In this document: piece after piece, positions 1-7,988 of the stretch | Layout: every line of letters starts with the position of its first letter | Position numbering within the stretch: position 1 is the stretch's first letter | Virus record (IMG/VR): IMGVR_UViG_3300029448_000126 | Coordinates: 1 to 38,450 of that record | Strand: one strand, 5' to 3' | DNA: 38,450 nt | DNA from: a virus | Translations under genes and position numbers: made by a program | Notes under the pieces: model-generated | Seen by the model: the letters and a program-made list of their open reading frames with translations, nothing else | The model's database searches: none | Told to the model about the DNA's origin: nothing

Positions 1-98
1 TCTAACGTACCCCCTACTCTCTAAAGAAAAAGAATATATATAAATATATATTCCAAAAAGAAAGGTCTCTCTCCCCCATTGACAGGTCGGTTTTTTAT
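1..98. repeat. Left copy of the terminal direct repeat
   Basis: Positions 1-98 are identical to 38351-38448; the next base differs (G at 99, A at 38449). This is either a short direct terminal repeat or the overlap left by assembling a circular or permuted genome. It contains an AT-rich hairpin (arms 32-40 and 45-53, 9 bp, loop TAAA), a polypurine/polypyrimidine stretch and the -35 box of a promoter. It lies between the structured RNA region and the terminase operon, where a packaging site could be. Read coverage would separate the two explanations. Confidence 0.9.
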
Positions 99-108
99 GG
101 GTTATTAT
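79..108 (+). promoter_or_regulatory. Near-consensus sigma70-type promoter at the head of the late operon
   Basis: TTGACA at 79-84 is a perfect -35 box. It is followed after 18 bp by TATTAT at 103-108, which matches five of six bases of the -10 consensus. The predicted transcription start is near 115. This would drive the T5orf172-like gene and the terminase genes using host RNA polymerase, in keeping with the absence of a phage polymerase. The -10 box overlaps the first possible ATG (107), so that codon could not be translated from this promoter. Confidence 0.6.
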
Positions 109-814
109 GCTCTTTATGGAATCTACGGATTACAATGAAATAGTTTACTTTCTTTACAGCAATCATCACGTAAAGATTGGCAAGGTTACAGCTAAAGACC
201 AAGACATAAAGTCTAGGGATAATGAAGATGCTGTTGTAAGTAGATTAAAAAGTTGTCAAACAGGCAACCCTGACAAAATATATCTTTTAGGCTACATGTT
301 TGGGAGTGAGTCGCACTGGCACAAACACTTTGAAGAACACAGAGGCAATGGTGAATGGTTTGGTTTTTACGATGATGTTAAACATGCAATAAGCAAACTA
401 CCACTCTATGTTAGCCAAGCTTACTTAATTGACTCAATGGTTGAATTAGGTAACTTCCAAAAACGAATACAAGAATACGAAAACAACAAAGCAAAGTTCA
501 ATGATTACCTTTGGGAGAAAGACCGTGTTTTTGATTCCTACGAAAACAAAGAAGAAGATTTAGAGTTTGCAAGAAAACATTGTCTTGAAATCGGCTGGTT
601 TTTATCTCAAATGTTTAATGCAGGTCATATGCACTTTGCAGAAAAAAGAAAAACAAGGATAAAAGATTGGTTCGGAGATATTATTGAAGTCGGCGATAAT
701 TATTTTTCAGCAAACTCTTCTGTGTCGGCTGAAGGCATAAGCGTAAAAAACGCAGTATTGTTGTTTAAAAATGCAAAAAAATATTTAGAACTTAAAGAGA
801 TGGTAAATGGCTGA
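107..814 (+). CDS. T5orf172 / GIY-YIG-like domain protein
   Basis: A 235-residue protein whose first 95 residues carry the signature of the T5orf172 (Mug113) branch of the GIY-YIG nuclease superfamily: VYFLY at 13-17, KIGK at 23-26, RLKSCQTGNP at 46-55, several His at 70-74 and GEWF at 82-85. The rest is charged and unrecognised. Members of this family are common in phages, and their substrates are mostly unknown; a nuclease role is inferred. No ribosome binding site precedes ATG 107. The promoter upstream would place the transcription start close to ATG 116 (MESTDYN), so the real product may start there on a leaderless message, giving 232 residues. The end overlaps the next gene by 8 bp, which suggests cotranscription with the terminase genes. 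Confidence 0.75.
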   Translation: MLFMESTDYNEIVYFLYSNHHVKIGKVTAKDQDIKSRDNEDAVVSRLKSCQTGNPDKIYLLGYMFGSESHWHKHFEEHRGNGEWFGFYDDVKHAISKLPLYVSQAYLIDSMVELGNFQKRIQEYENNKAKFNDYLWEKDRVFDSYENKEEDLEFARKHCLEIGWFLSQMFNAGHMHFAEKRKTRIKDWFGDIIEVGDNYFSANSSVSAEGISVKNAVLLFKNAKKYLELKEMVNG

Positions 815-1460
815 TAACAATAATCCATACAGGCAATCAACTAGAAGACTCAGACCTCAAGGTAAAACCTCCAAGAGGTTATCTAGCCTGACACCCGATG
901 GTCTACGCAAGAGGGTTCTTGACGCATTGCCTTTATGGGAGTCCTACCCTAGGTGGTTCAGGAGAGTATTGGTTCTGCTGCCGACCCATGGTGATTTGTT
1001 TTCGATAGCAGAAGAGTTAAACACTACTCCTGATGAACTGCAAAGCATGATAGAGAAGAGACCTACATTTACAAAGCTTGTGAAGTTTATTCAGGACAAC
1101 GGGCACTACCCTGCCTGTGCATCAACCAAAGAATATTTAAAGCATGCCAACCTTGTTGAGCACTATGCTAACGAGAGCACTGTGTCTGCTGTGATACACT
1201 TAGAAACTAATGCAGGTCAGGCACCAATCAATCACAAGATTGTTGACGCTGCAGGATGGTTTGCAAACATAGAGAATGACACAGAAAGAGTGCGTAGACA
1301 ACAAGCACATGCACTTGACAAATACGAGAAGAAGATAGATTCTGATGCTGTGGTTGAACAAGTGGAAGAAGGATTGCAACCCTTTGTAAGAGACATCAAC
1401 CCGGAGGAACAAGATGGCAACGAAGAGAGTAAAGTTTCCGAGGAGACAGGCACTAAGTAG
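807..1460 (+). CDS. Probable terminase small subunit
   Basis: A 217-residue protein directly before the large terminase subunit, overlapping it by 47 bp. The N-terminus is basic (first 30 residues). Residues about 35-95 are helical, with a run (DLFSIAEELNTTPDELQSMI) that reads like a helix-turn-helix. The C-terminus is acidic. Position, size and the putative DNA-binding fold fit a small terminase that recognises phage DNA and hands it to the motor. No family signature is decisive, so the call rests mainly on neighbours. The start overlaps the end of the previous gene. Confidence 0.6.
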   Translation: MADNNNPYRQSTRRLRPQGKTSKRLSSLTPDGLRKRVLDALPLWESYPRWFRRVLVLLPTHGDLFSIAEELNTTPDELQSMIEKRPTFTKLVKFIQDNGHYPACASTKEYLKHANLVEHYANESTVSAVIHLETNAGQAPINHKIVDAAGWFANIENDTERVRRQQAHALDKYEKKIDSDAVVEQVEEGLQPFVRDINPEEQDGNEESKVSEETGTK

Positions 1461-2979
1461 GTCTGTCCCCAAATATACTCCATCGCCTTGGCAAGAGGCA
1501 CTACACCGTAATCAGGCAAAGCGTAAATGGGTCTGGGCTGGTCGTAGAGCAGGCAAAGGTAGAGCAGCCATTCAAGAAGCTATCTCCACTATCCTAGAAG
1601 CAAGCAAGACAAAGTTTATTGTCAATGGAGAAGACGTTACTGACACCCTAGTTCCTGACATACACATCTGGACTGTTGCACCAACCAAGGCACAGATGAG
1701 ACAGGTGTGGAATGAGATGAAAGCCTACATACCTAGATACATGTGGAAAGGTTATGATGGCAGAGCTGGTGGTCGTGGTGGTGCATGGCATGAAGATGAA
1801 TTTTATGTAGAATTAGAAGTAAGAACCCCCAACGGGGGGTTTGCAGCCGATACTGTACGCAAGAGCGTACTGTGGGAACTACGGTCTGCAGACAATCCCG
1901 AAAGTTTGCAGACTGTGGGACTAGACTTCTTACACATTGCAGAATCACAAGATGTAAAGAAAGTGGCATGGGACAAAGTAGAATGGGTAACTGAGTCACC
2001 CGGCAGAATGGGAAGGGTTTTTGCAGAAGGCATCCCTCCTATTTCAAGGTCACACTGGTTCTCAAGGCAGTTTATGTTTGCAGAGAACAACCCGTCACTA
2101 CAGAACTATGCTGTACGTGCAACAAGCTTTGACAACATGTATTTAACTGACGCACAGAAAGACAATATCCGGCTGCAGAAAGAAACCACAACAGAATGGA
2201 TATGGGAAAGAATGGTAATGGCAAAGCAACCTGATGTCGGTGGTGGGTTCTTCAGGAAGATTGAAGATGCTGCTGTGGGCATGGAGCTTGCAAGACCGAT
2301 TGAAAACCACCCTTATGTTGCAGGACTTGACCTTGGTAAACAAGTAGACCCGACTGTGCTAATCATTAAAAACAGGATTACACGTGAAAGTGTGCACAGC
2401 ATTGAAATGTTAAAAACAGACTGGGTATTACAGAAAGAAACTTTACTTGCTGAGCTTGCACAATGGAACTGTGAAACTGTAATGATGGACTCATCAGGTA
2501 TGGGTGGTGACGTTTTATTTGATGAACTGTTAAACCTCGGTGTCCCTGTAGTTGGCAAGAAGTTTACGCCTCAAACCAAGTACCAGTTGTTCTTGAACTA
2601 TGCAGTAGCTTTACAAAATGGCACTGTGTCTTTCCCTGCAGAGTGGTCTAAATTAAGAAGTGAACTAGATGCAATAGAGGTACAGCAAGCAGGACTCGGT
2701 TATACCTTCAGGCATCCCAACTCTCAGCATGATGACTGGGTAGATGCAGAGGTTTTAGCCCTGATGGCATGTGACCCGGCAGATACCTTTGACGAAGACT
2801 ACGAGCCAGTGAACACAATAAGAACAGTTGAACCTTTGACCAATAATGGTGTATCATACACGGGAGGACGCTTAATGCGTTGGAGGAGACAAAGAAAAGC
2901 AAAGCAGTTGCAAGAACTGCGAAAGTTGACAGAGATTAGCACAAATCAGGAGACACTCCTGTTAGACGCAATGGATTAA
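1414..2979 (+). CDS. terL: Terminase large subunit (packaging ATPase and nuclease)
   Basis: A 521-residue motor that cuts and packages DNA into the prohead. The ATPase part has a Walker A-like loop AGRRAGKGR (42-50), preceded by PWQ at 25-27 as in many large terminases, and a Walker B-like segment FLHIAE (172-177). The RNase H-like nuclease part shows acidic residues in AGLDLGKQVDPT (D306), MMDSSGMGGD (D359) and HDDWVDAEVLA (D440/D441). The Walker A loop ends GKG rather than GKS/T. The start at 1414 is chosen because GGAGGA lies 5 bases upstream, inside the end of the small subunit gene. Length is usual for the family. The portal gene follows with no gap. Confidence 0.93.
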   Translation: MATKRVKFPRRQALSRSVPKYTPSPWQEALHRNQAKRKWVWAGRRAGKGRAAIQEAISTILEASKTKFIVNGEDVTDTLVPDIHIWTVAPTKAQMRQVWNEMKAYIPRYMWKGYDGRAGGRGGAWHEDEFYVELEVRTPNGGFAADTVRKSVLWELRSADNPESLQTVGLDFLHIAESQDVKKVAWDKVEWVTESPGRMGRVFAEGIPPISRSHWFSRQFMFAENNPSLQNYAVRATSFDNMYLTDAQKDNIRLQKETTTEWIWERMVMAKQPDVGGGFFRKIEDAAVGMELARPIENHPYVAGLDLGKQVDPTVLIIKNRITRESVHSIEMLKTDWVLQKETLLAELAQWNCETVMMDSSGMGGDVLFDELLNLGVPVVGKKFTPQTKYQLFLNYAVALQNGTVSFPAEWSKLRSELDAIEVQQAGLGYTFRHPNSQHDDWVDAEVLALMACDPADTFDEDYEPVNTIRTVEPLTNNGVSYTGGRLMRWRRQRKAKQLQELRKLTEISTNQETLLLDAMD

Positions 2980-4920
2980 ATGGTAAATAGTTACAGACCA
3001 ACACAGATGGAATCAGAGTCAGTAGCCGAAGAAACTATTGATTTACTTTCAGCCCCACCTTTAGATGAGCCTGCTCTTAGTGAAGCATGGGTCAAGACAC
3101 AACTGTCAAACGGTGGAGCAGCTTCTATATTTGATAAATTTTATGATAACTGTGCAGAAGCAGACGAATTTTACCTTGGGGAGTTTGACTACTCCGTCCC
3201 TCTAGGGGGAACTAAAATAAACCTAGGAACTTTTCATAGCATAATAGAAACTTTGGTAGCTCATGCTTCCCCAAGATTTATGGACATAGATGTTCCAGCA
3301 CCAAGCCCAAGAGCAACTGCCAGAGCAGAACTAATTGAAAAGTTTTTAAATGGTGCACACCACATGCTAGAACAAAACACTCCTGTTAAAAGAGAAATTG
3401 TTAAACACCAAGGACTGTATGGTCTATCAATGGTTAAGTTTGAGTTTGCTGGTAGTCAATGGGGAGAGATGCCAGAACCACCAGAAGATGGTGAAGACAT
3501 GGCAAGCTACGAACAGCGTGTCAAAGAAATTACAGAAAACAGAAAATTTAAATTCCCTATAATTTCAGAAGTAGTGAATCCACAAGAGTGTGTGTGGGAC
3601 ACTGCAAGTACACATCCAAGGTGGATTATTAGAAGTACAGAAATAGATTCTGAATGGGTTATGTCGCATTTCCCAGACTTTGAAGGAGAGGTAAAAGACG
3701 GCAAATGTGATTTTGCAGAAGTATGGACATCTACTCATGTAGGTTACATGGCTAACGGCAGATGGGCACTTGAGCCTAGAAGGCACGCATACGGCAGAAT
3801 ACCATGGATTTTATTTCACCCTCAGACAGGAATCAAAACAATCGGCAACAAACCTGAGCACTTGTACAGAGGTATAGGTTCAGGTAACTTTGGGATGATT
3901 AGAGCCGAGTCAAGACTTGCATCTCAGTATTTAGACATTGTGGGAAGAAACGCATGGTCATCACTAAACTTCCAAGGACCAAGAGGTATGACAGAAGAAG
4001 TGATGCAAGAGTTCTCACAAGAACCCGGTGCACGTAACTACGTGCCACCAAACGTAAACATTGAACCACAGCAAACTGCAGAAGCACCACAATCTATATT
4101 GCAAGCGATGAACACATTAGAGAGAGCAATCGAAGCAAACACAGTGCCTGCAGTTGCCAGAGGAGAAAGACCATCTGGTGCAGCATCTGGATACCACACT
4201 GCTGTTCTTGCAGGTATAGCCAGCTTGAACTTTGGTGCGATTGTAGATGCAACAGAACGTGGCTTCCAAGAAGCTAACGAAATTATTTTAAGAATTGTTG
4301 AAGACGTAATTGGTGATACAGTTACAGTGTTTGGCATGACAGAAGCTGGAAGTACAGACGCTAAGATAAAGCCAAATGACATACGTGGACACTATGTAAG
4401 TGCAGTTCGTTTAACATCAACAAGTCCTGAAGAACAAGAACGAAAACTGTCATTATGGCGAGATACTTGGAGAGCTGGATTTGTAGACTGGACTACTGCC
4501 CTACGAAAAGCTGGTGTGTCTAACCCACTAGAAGTTGTGGGTAACAGAATAGCTGAAGATTTCTTTAACTTACCACAGATACAACAAGCATTCTCTCAAC
4601 TAGCAGCACAGAGTCTACCGATACTTCAGCAAGCTGTAGAAGCTGCAACTCAAGGCGTAGAGACTGGAATAGACGCAGGTGCTATAGCAGAAAATATTTT
4701 AAACTCACAAGGTGGCATGCAGTTACCTAATGCAGGTAATTTTAGTGCAACCAATCAACCGGGTCCGGGTGGTCCACAACAAGGACCAGTAAGACCAGTA
4801 ATACCCGGTAGTGTTGAGGAACAAAACTTAATTGGTAGGCAAATGACTAGCCCAAGAAGAGGACCACAGCCTACAGTTGGTGGAGAAGTACCACCGGGTC
4901 TCGACAACATAGGAGCATAA
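2980..4920 (+). CDS. Portal protein
   Basis: A 646-residue protein following the large terminase directly (stop 2977-2979, ATG 2980). Size and position fit the dodecameric portal at the head vertex through which DNA enters and leaves. The central region alternates helical and beta segments, with RNAWSSLNFQGPRGM and a long helix containing ILQAMNTLERAIEAN, as expected for portal stem and wing. The C-terminal third is Gln-, Pro- and Gly-rich and probably disordered. No strong ribosome binding site precedes ATG 2980, so translational coupling with terL is likely. The assignment comes from gene order and overall character rather than a catalytic motif. Confidence 0.82.
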   Translation: MVNSYRPTQMESESVAEETIDLLSAPPLDEPALSEAWVKTQLSNGGAASIFDKFYDNCAEADEFYLGEFDYSVPLGGTKINLGTFHSIIETLVAHASPRFMDIDVPAPSPRATARAELIEKFLNGAHHMLEQNTPVKREIVKHQGLYGLSMVKFEFAGSQWGEMPEPPEDGEDMASYEQRVKEITENRKFKFPIISEVVNPQECVWDTASTHPRWIIRSTEIDSEWVMSHFPDFEGEVKDGKCDFAEVWTSTHVGYMANGRWALEPRRHAYGRIPWILFHPQTGIKTIGNKPEHLYRGIGSGNFGMIRAESRLASQYLDIVGRNAWSSLNFQGPRGMTEEVMQEFSQEPGARNYVPPNVNIEPQQTAEAPQSILQAMNTLERAIEANTVPAVARGERPSGAASGYHTAVLAGIASLNFGAIVDATERGFQEANEIILRIVEDVIGDTVTVFGMTEAGSTDAKIKPNDIRGHYVSAVRLTSTSPEEQERKLSLWRDTWRAGFVDWTTALRKAGVSNPLEVVGNRIAEDFFNLPQIQQAFSQLAAQSLPILQQAVEAATQGVETGIDAGAIAENILNSQGGMQLPNAGNFSATNQPGPGGPQQGPVRPVIPGSVEEQNLIGRQMTSPRRGPQPTVGGEVPPGLDNIGA

Positions 4921-5123
4921 TGGCATACAAAGATAAAAGGTCAGTAAGAAACTTATCACCCATAGAAGCTGGGTTTGTAAGGTTCTTTGAACTTATGGAA
5001 ACATCATTTAAAAATGTAAACAGCAACTATAAAAACATTGAAGTACAGGAACCAAAGCCTGTTCAAAGGAATCCAAGGACTCCAGACAGAGATTTAAATA
5101 ATCCGTTCCAAGGAGGAATTTGA
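4920..5123 (+). CDS. Small hypothetical protein between portal and internal protein
   Basis: A 67-residue, basic, mostly helical protein starting at a TAATG overlap with the portal stop. The C-terminal half is Pro/Asn-rich (PKPVQRNPRTPDRD). No recognised family. Its place between portal and the internal virion proteins suggests a minor virion or assembly factor. Its last bases carry the AGGAGG (5111-5116) that serves the next gene. Confidence 0.65.
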   Translation: MAYKDKRSVRNLSPIEAGFVRFFELMETSFKNVNSNYKNIEVQEPKPVQRNPRTPDRDLNNPFQGGI

Positions 5124-7981
5124 TGCCACATACACCGGGACATAGCCCTTTTGATATTTACGCCTTACGTGGTGAAGGTGGAGAACTGATAGGCTCAGAA
5201 GATATAATAAAAAGAAGAGATGACGAACAAGCAAGAACATTTCAAGCTGCAGCTCCTCCAGCAGGAATGGTTGACCCTAACCCTGCAGCTTCAGCAGCAG
5301 CTTTTTCAGCTCCATCATACCCATTTCCAAGTAATGCTAGTTCAATAGGAAATCCTAGTATGGCAGCAAGCACAATACCTGTAGATAATTTTGCTCAAAG
5401 AGAAGAAGAGATTTTAAGCCAAAGGAGAATGGAAGAAGAAAGAAGGATTGAAGCTGAAAGAAGACTAAGAGAGCTTGAAGAAAGAATTAATCAGATGTCT
5501 GCTGGTGCTCAAATGGTACCATCAACAGGTGCTTTTGGTGCTGGCACAGAGGTCAGCCCAGACCCAGAAGTAAGAAGAACAACTCCTAGATTATATGCAG
5601 GTTTAAATACTGCAGGATTCCAAAGGGGTGGTGGGCAGTTTGGTGATTTTGCTCCTTTGCCAAGTGCAGCTCAACAAGATACAGGTGCTTTGATTGACCC
5701 TATGGATATAGCAAGAAGAGACTTTGCAGACCCTGCAAGATTATATGTAGAGTCAGGTGGCGAGTTTAATTATCAATTAATACAAGAAGCATTAAGAAAT
5801 TTTGCTAATCAACCTGATGTTAATTTAGCACCAGACGCTTCATACTTACTATCAAGAGTTGGTATTGATTCAAGATTTTTATTAGACGATTTATTTAGAG
5901 AATTTAATAATGCAACCCAAGGACCTAATGCACGTATGAGTCCAGAAGAATTTTTATTTAGATTTACAGGAACAGGACCGGGCACGAAAGTTGGAGAAGC
6001 TTTAAATAAGCTTTCTTTGGCAGAAGGTAACTTGTCAGCATTATTGCCAGCAGACAGAGCAACTATTGAACAATATCAAGTTGCTAACGGAGCTATACCA
6101 AATGAAACATTAAGGCTTTACGGAATACCAACATCAACACCTCCAAGAGAAGTTGTTGGTGGTGGAGTAAGTAGCGAACAAGGTGTTGCAGGAGAGCAAG
6201 GAGCAGGAACTGGTGGAGGAGCTATGGGACCATTTCAAGCTGGAGGTGCTGGTCAAATAAATACTGAACCAATTACTCTAAACGCAGGTCAACAATCAGC
6301 AATATTCCAAGCAGGTTATGACGCTATTGAAGCATTAAGAGCTGGACAGACAGGTGTTAGATTGCCAGATGAAATATTCCAAATAGCAGCAAATGATGCA
6401 GCAACAGGTAAAACATATTCAACTGCTCAAAATATTATTGAGTCTTTTGATTTTGGTGTAACCCCTGAAGCACAAGTACAAGTTGCAAACATAGAAGCAT
6501 CAACGGCAGCAAGAGAACTAGACTTAGCTGAAGATAGAGCAACAAGAGAATTTCAAATTGCTCAACAACAAATATTGAATACTGCAGGACAAATTGACAA
6601 TGAATTTAATATAGCTTTGGGTGACTTAGAATTAAGGCAACTTACGCAATCACAACAAAATCAAATAGAACAATCAAGGCTAGCTTTTGATGAAAGAAAC
6701 GCAAGAGCAAGCAGAGGTCTTGAAAGAGAACTAGCACAAGCAAGCAACAAAACAAATATTGATATTTCTAATATACAAGCTGAAGCCTCAAGGTTTGTTG
6801 CTACAGAAAATGGATTAGCTGCTAGAGACGTAGCTATATTTAATAAAGCTAGTGCAGCAGAAGTAGCAGAAATTACTGGGCTTAGTAAATCACAAGTTGC
6901 AAATATCCAAGGTCAATACAACAGGCAGATTGCATCACTTACTGGTTTAAGTCAGCAAGAGGTTGCTAGAATACAAGGTGCAAATCAATTAGCAGTTGAA
7001 AAAGAAAGATTAAGTGCACAGGAAACTATTTCAAGCAATCAATTAGCAAATGCTATTACTTTAGCAGGGCTTAACAACACAAACACTGCAACAATAGCAA
7101 CAGCTCAAAATGCTGCAGCTATAGCAGTTGCTACAGCAAATAACACAAGTGCAGGTGAGATTGCTAAATTACAAGGAGATGATGCTTTTAAACTTTCACA
7201 GATGCAAATTAGTGAACAGTTTAAAGGTGAAGCTGAAATAGCAAAACTTCAAAAAGATTATCAAAAAGAACTTGCTACTCTTACTGGAACAACAGAAGAA
7301 CAGATAGCTTCTATACAAGCACAGTCTAATCAATCTATAAATGATGCTAGAATTGCTGGTGAAAAAGAAGCATACACTGCACAGCAACAATTTCAATCAC
7401 AAGAAGCTCAGGCTCAAAGAACTTTTGAAAGTGGTGAAGCTACGGCTCAAAGAACTTTTGAGGGTCAGCAAGTAACAGGTCAACAAACTTTCCAAGCTCA
7501 GGAAGCACAATTAGATAGAGATGCACAAGCAGAAAATGTAAGGTTACAATTCTTAAATGGATTGCAACCAGCAGAGTTTGCAGAACTGCAAAGAGATATT
7601 TCAAGAGGTGGTTTAACCGTAGAACAATCGGAAAACCTTGCTGCACTTGTAGCTAGAGGTGGTTTGAGTGCAGAAGAAAGATTAGCAGAAATGAATGCAG
7701 AAAGCAGAACTGACGAAATGAATACCCTTGTATCCTTGCTTTCTAACCCACAAGCACTTGGTGCATTCGTAACTGCAATATCTGGTGAGTTGCCATTCGA
7801 GACTGTTCCTACTATGGGTCAGTTAGCAGAGATGACTCCTAACAGAATACAATACTTGCAAGGTGCATTATCTGCACTTGGTATTGACCCAACAACTTTT
7901 GTAAGGATGGCTCAGTCAGTTACTCCACAAGCATTTCAAGAATCAGGACCATTTAGTCAAATATCAGCAATGATAGCGTAG
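5123..7981 (+). CDS. Large Ala/Gln-rich coiled-coil virion protein, probable internal or ejection protein
   Basis: A 952-residue protein. I start it at ATG 5123, six bases after a perfect AGGAGG; an in-frame TTG just before is a poorer choice. The N-terminus is low complexity (Ala/Pro/Ser), followed by a charged helix rich in Glu and Arg. The long middle part is Ala/Gln/Asn-rich with coiled-coil character and internal repeats: TGLSKSQVANIQG, TGLSQQEVARIQG and TGTTEEQIASIQA, then a row of QRTFE/QQTFQ units. The C-terminal 120 residues look globular. The composition fits an extended protein packed in the head and ejected, as in podoviruses. No enzyme motif was found. It precedes an even larger protein by only 7 bp, so the two probably act together. 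Confidence 0.65.
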   Translation: MPHTPGHSPFDIYALRGEGGELIGSEDIIKRRDDEQARTFQAAAPPAGMVDPNPAASAAAFSAPSYPFPSNASSIGNPSMAASTIPVDNFAQREEEILSQRRMEEERRIEAERRLRELEERINQMSAGAQMVPSTGAFGAGTEVSPDPEVRRTTPRLYAGLNTAGFQRGGGQFGDFAPLPSAAQQDTGALIDPMDIARRDFADPARLYVESGGEFNYQLIQEALRNFANQPDVNLAPDASYLLSRVGIDSRFLLDDLFREFNNATQGPNARMSPEEFLFRFTGTGPGTKVGEALNKLSLAEGNLSALLPADRATIEQYQVANGAIPNETLRLYGIPTSTPPREVVGGGVSSEQGVAGEQGAGTGGGAMGPFQAGGAGQINTEPITLNAGQQSAIFQAGYDAIEALRAGQTGVRLPDEIFQIAANDAATGKTYSTAQNIIESFDFGVTPEAQVQVANIEASTAARELDLAEDRATREFQIAQQQILNTAGQIDNEFNIALGDLELRQLTQSQQNQIEQSRLAFDERNARASRGLERELAQASNKTNIDISNIQAEASRFVATENGLAARDVAIFNKASAAEVAEITGLSKSQVANIQGQYNRQIASLTGLSQQEVARIQGANQLAVEKERLSAQETISSNQLANAITLAGLNNTNTATIATAQNAAAIAVATANNTSAGEIAKLQGDDAFKLSQMQISEQFKGEAEIAKLQKDYQKELATLTGTTEEQIASIQAQSNQSINDARIAGEKEAYTAQQQFQSQEAQAQRTFESGEATAQRTFEGQQVTGQQTFQAQEAQLDRDAQAENVRLQFLNGLQPAEFAELQRDISRGGLTVEQSENLAALVARGGLSAEERLAEMNAESRTDEMNTLVSLLSNPQALGAFVTAISGELPFETVPTMGQLAEMTPNRIQYLQGALSALGIDPTTFVRMAQSVTPQAFQESGPFSQISAMIA

Positions 7982-7988
7982 GGTAGTC

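Noticed and set aside
60-98. Intrinsic terminator for the structured RNA at the T6 run (91-96)
   Set aside because: No stable GC-rich stem ends at the T-run; the possible GAC/GTC pairing has a two-base loop, and the site is better read as promoter spacer.
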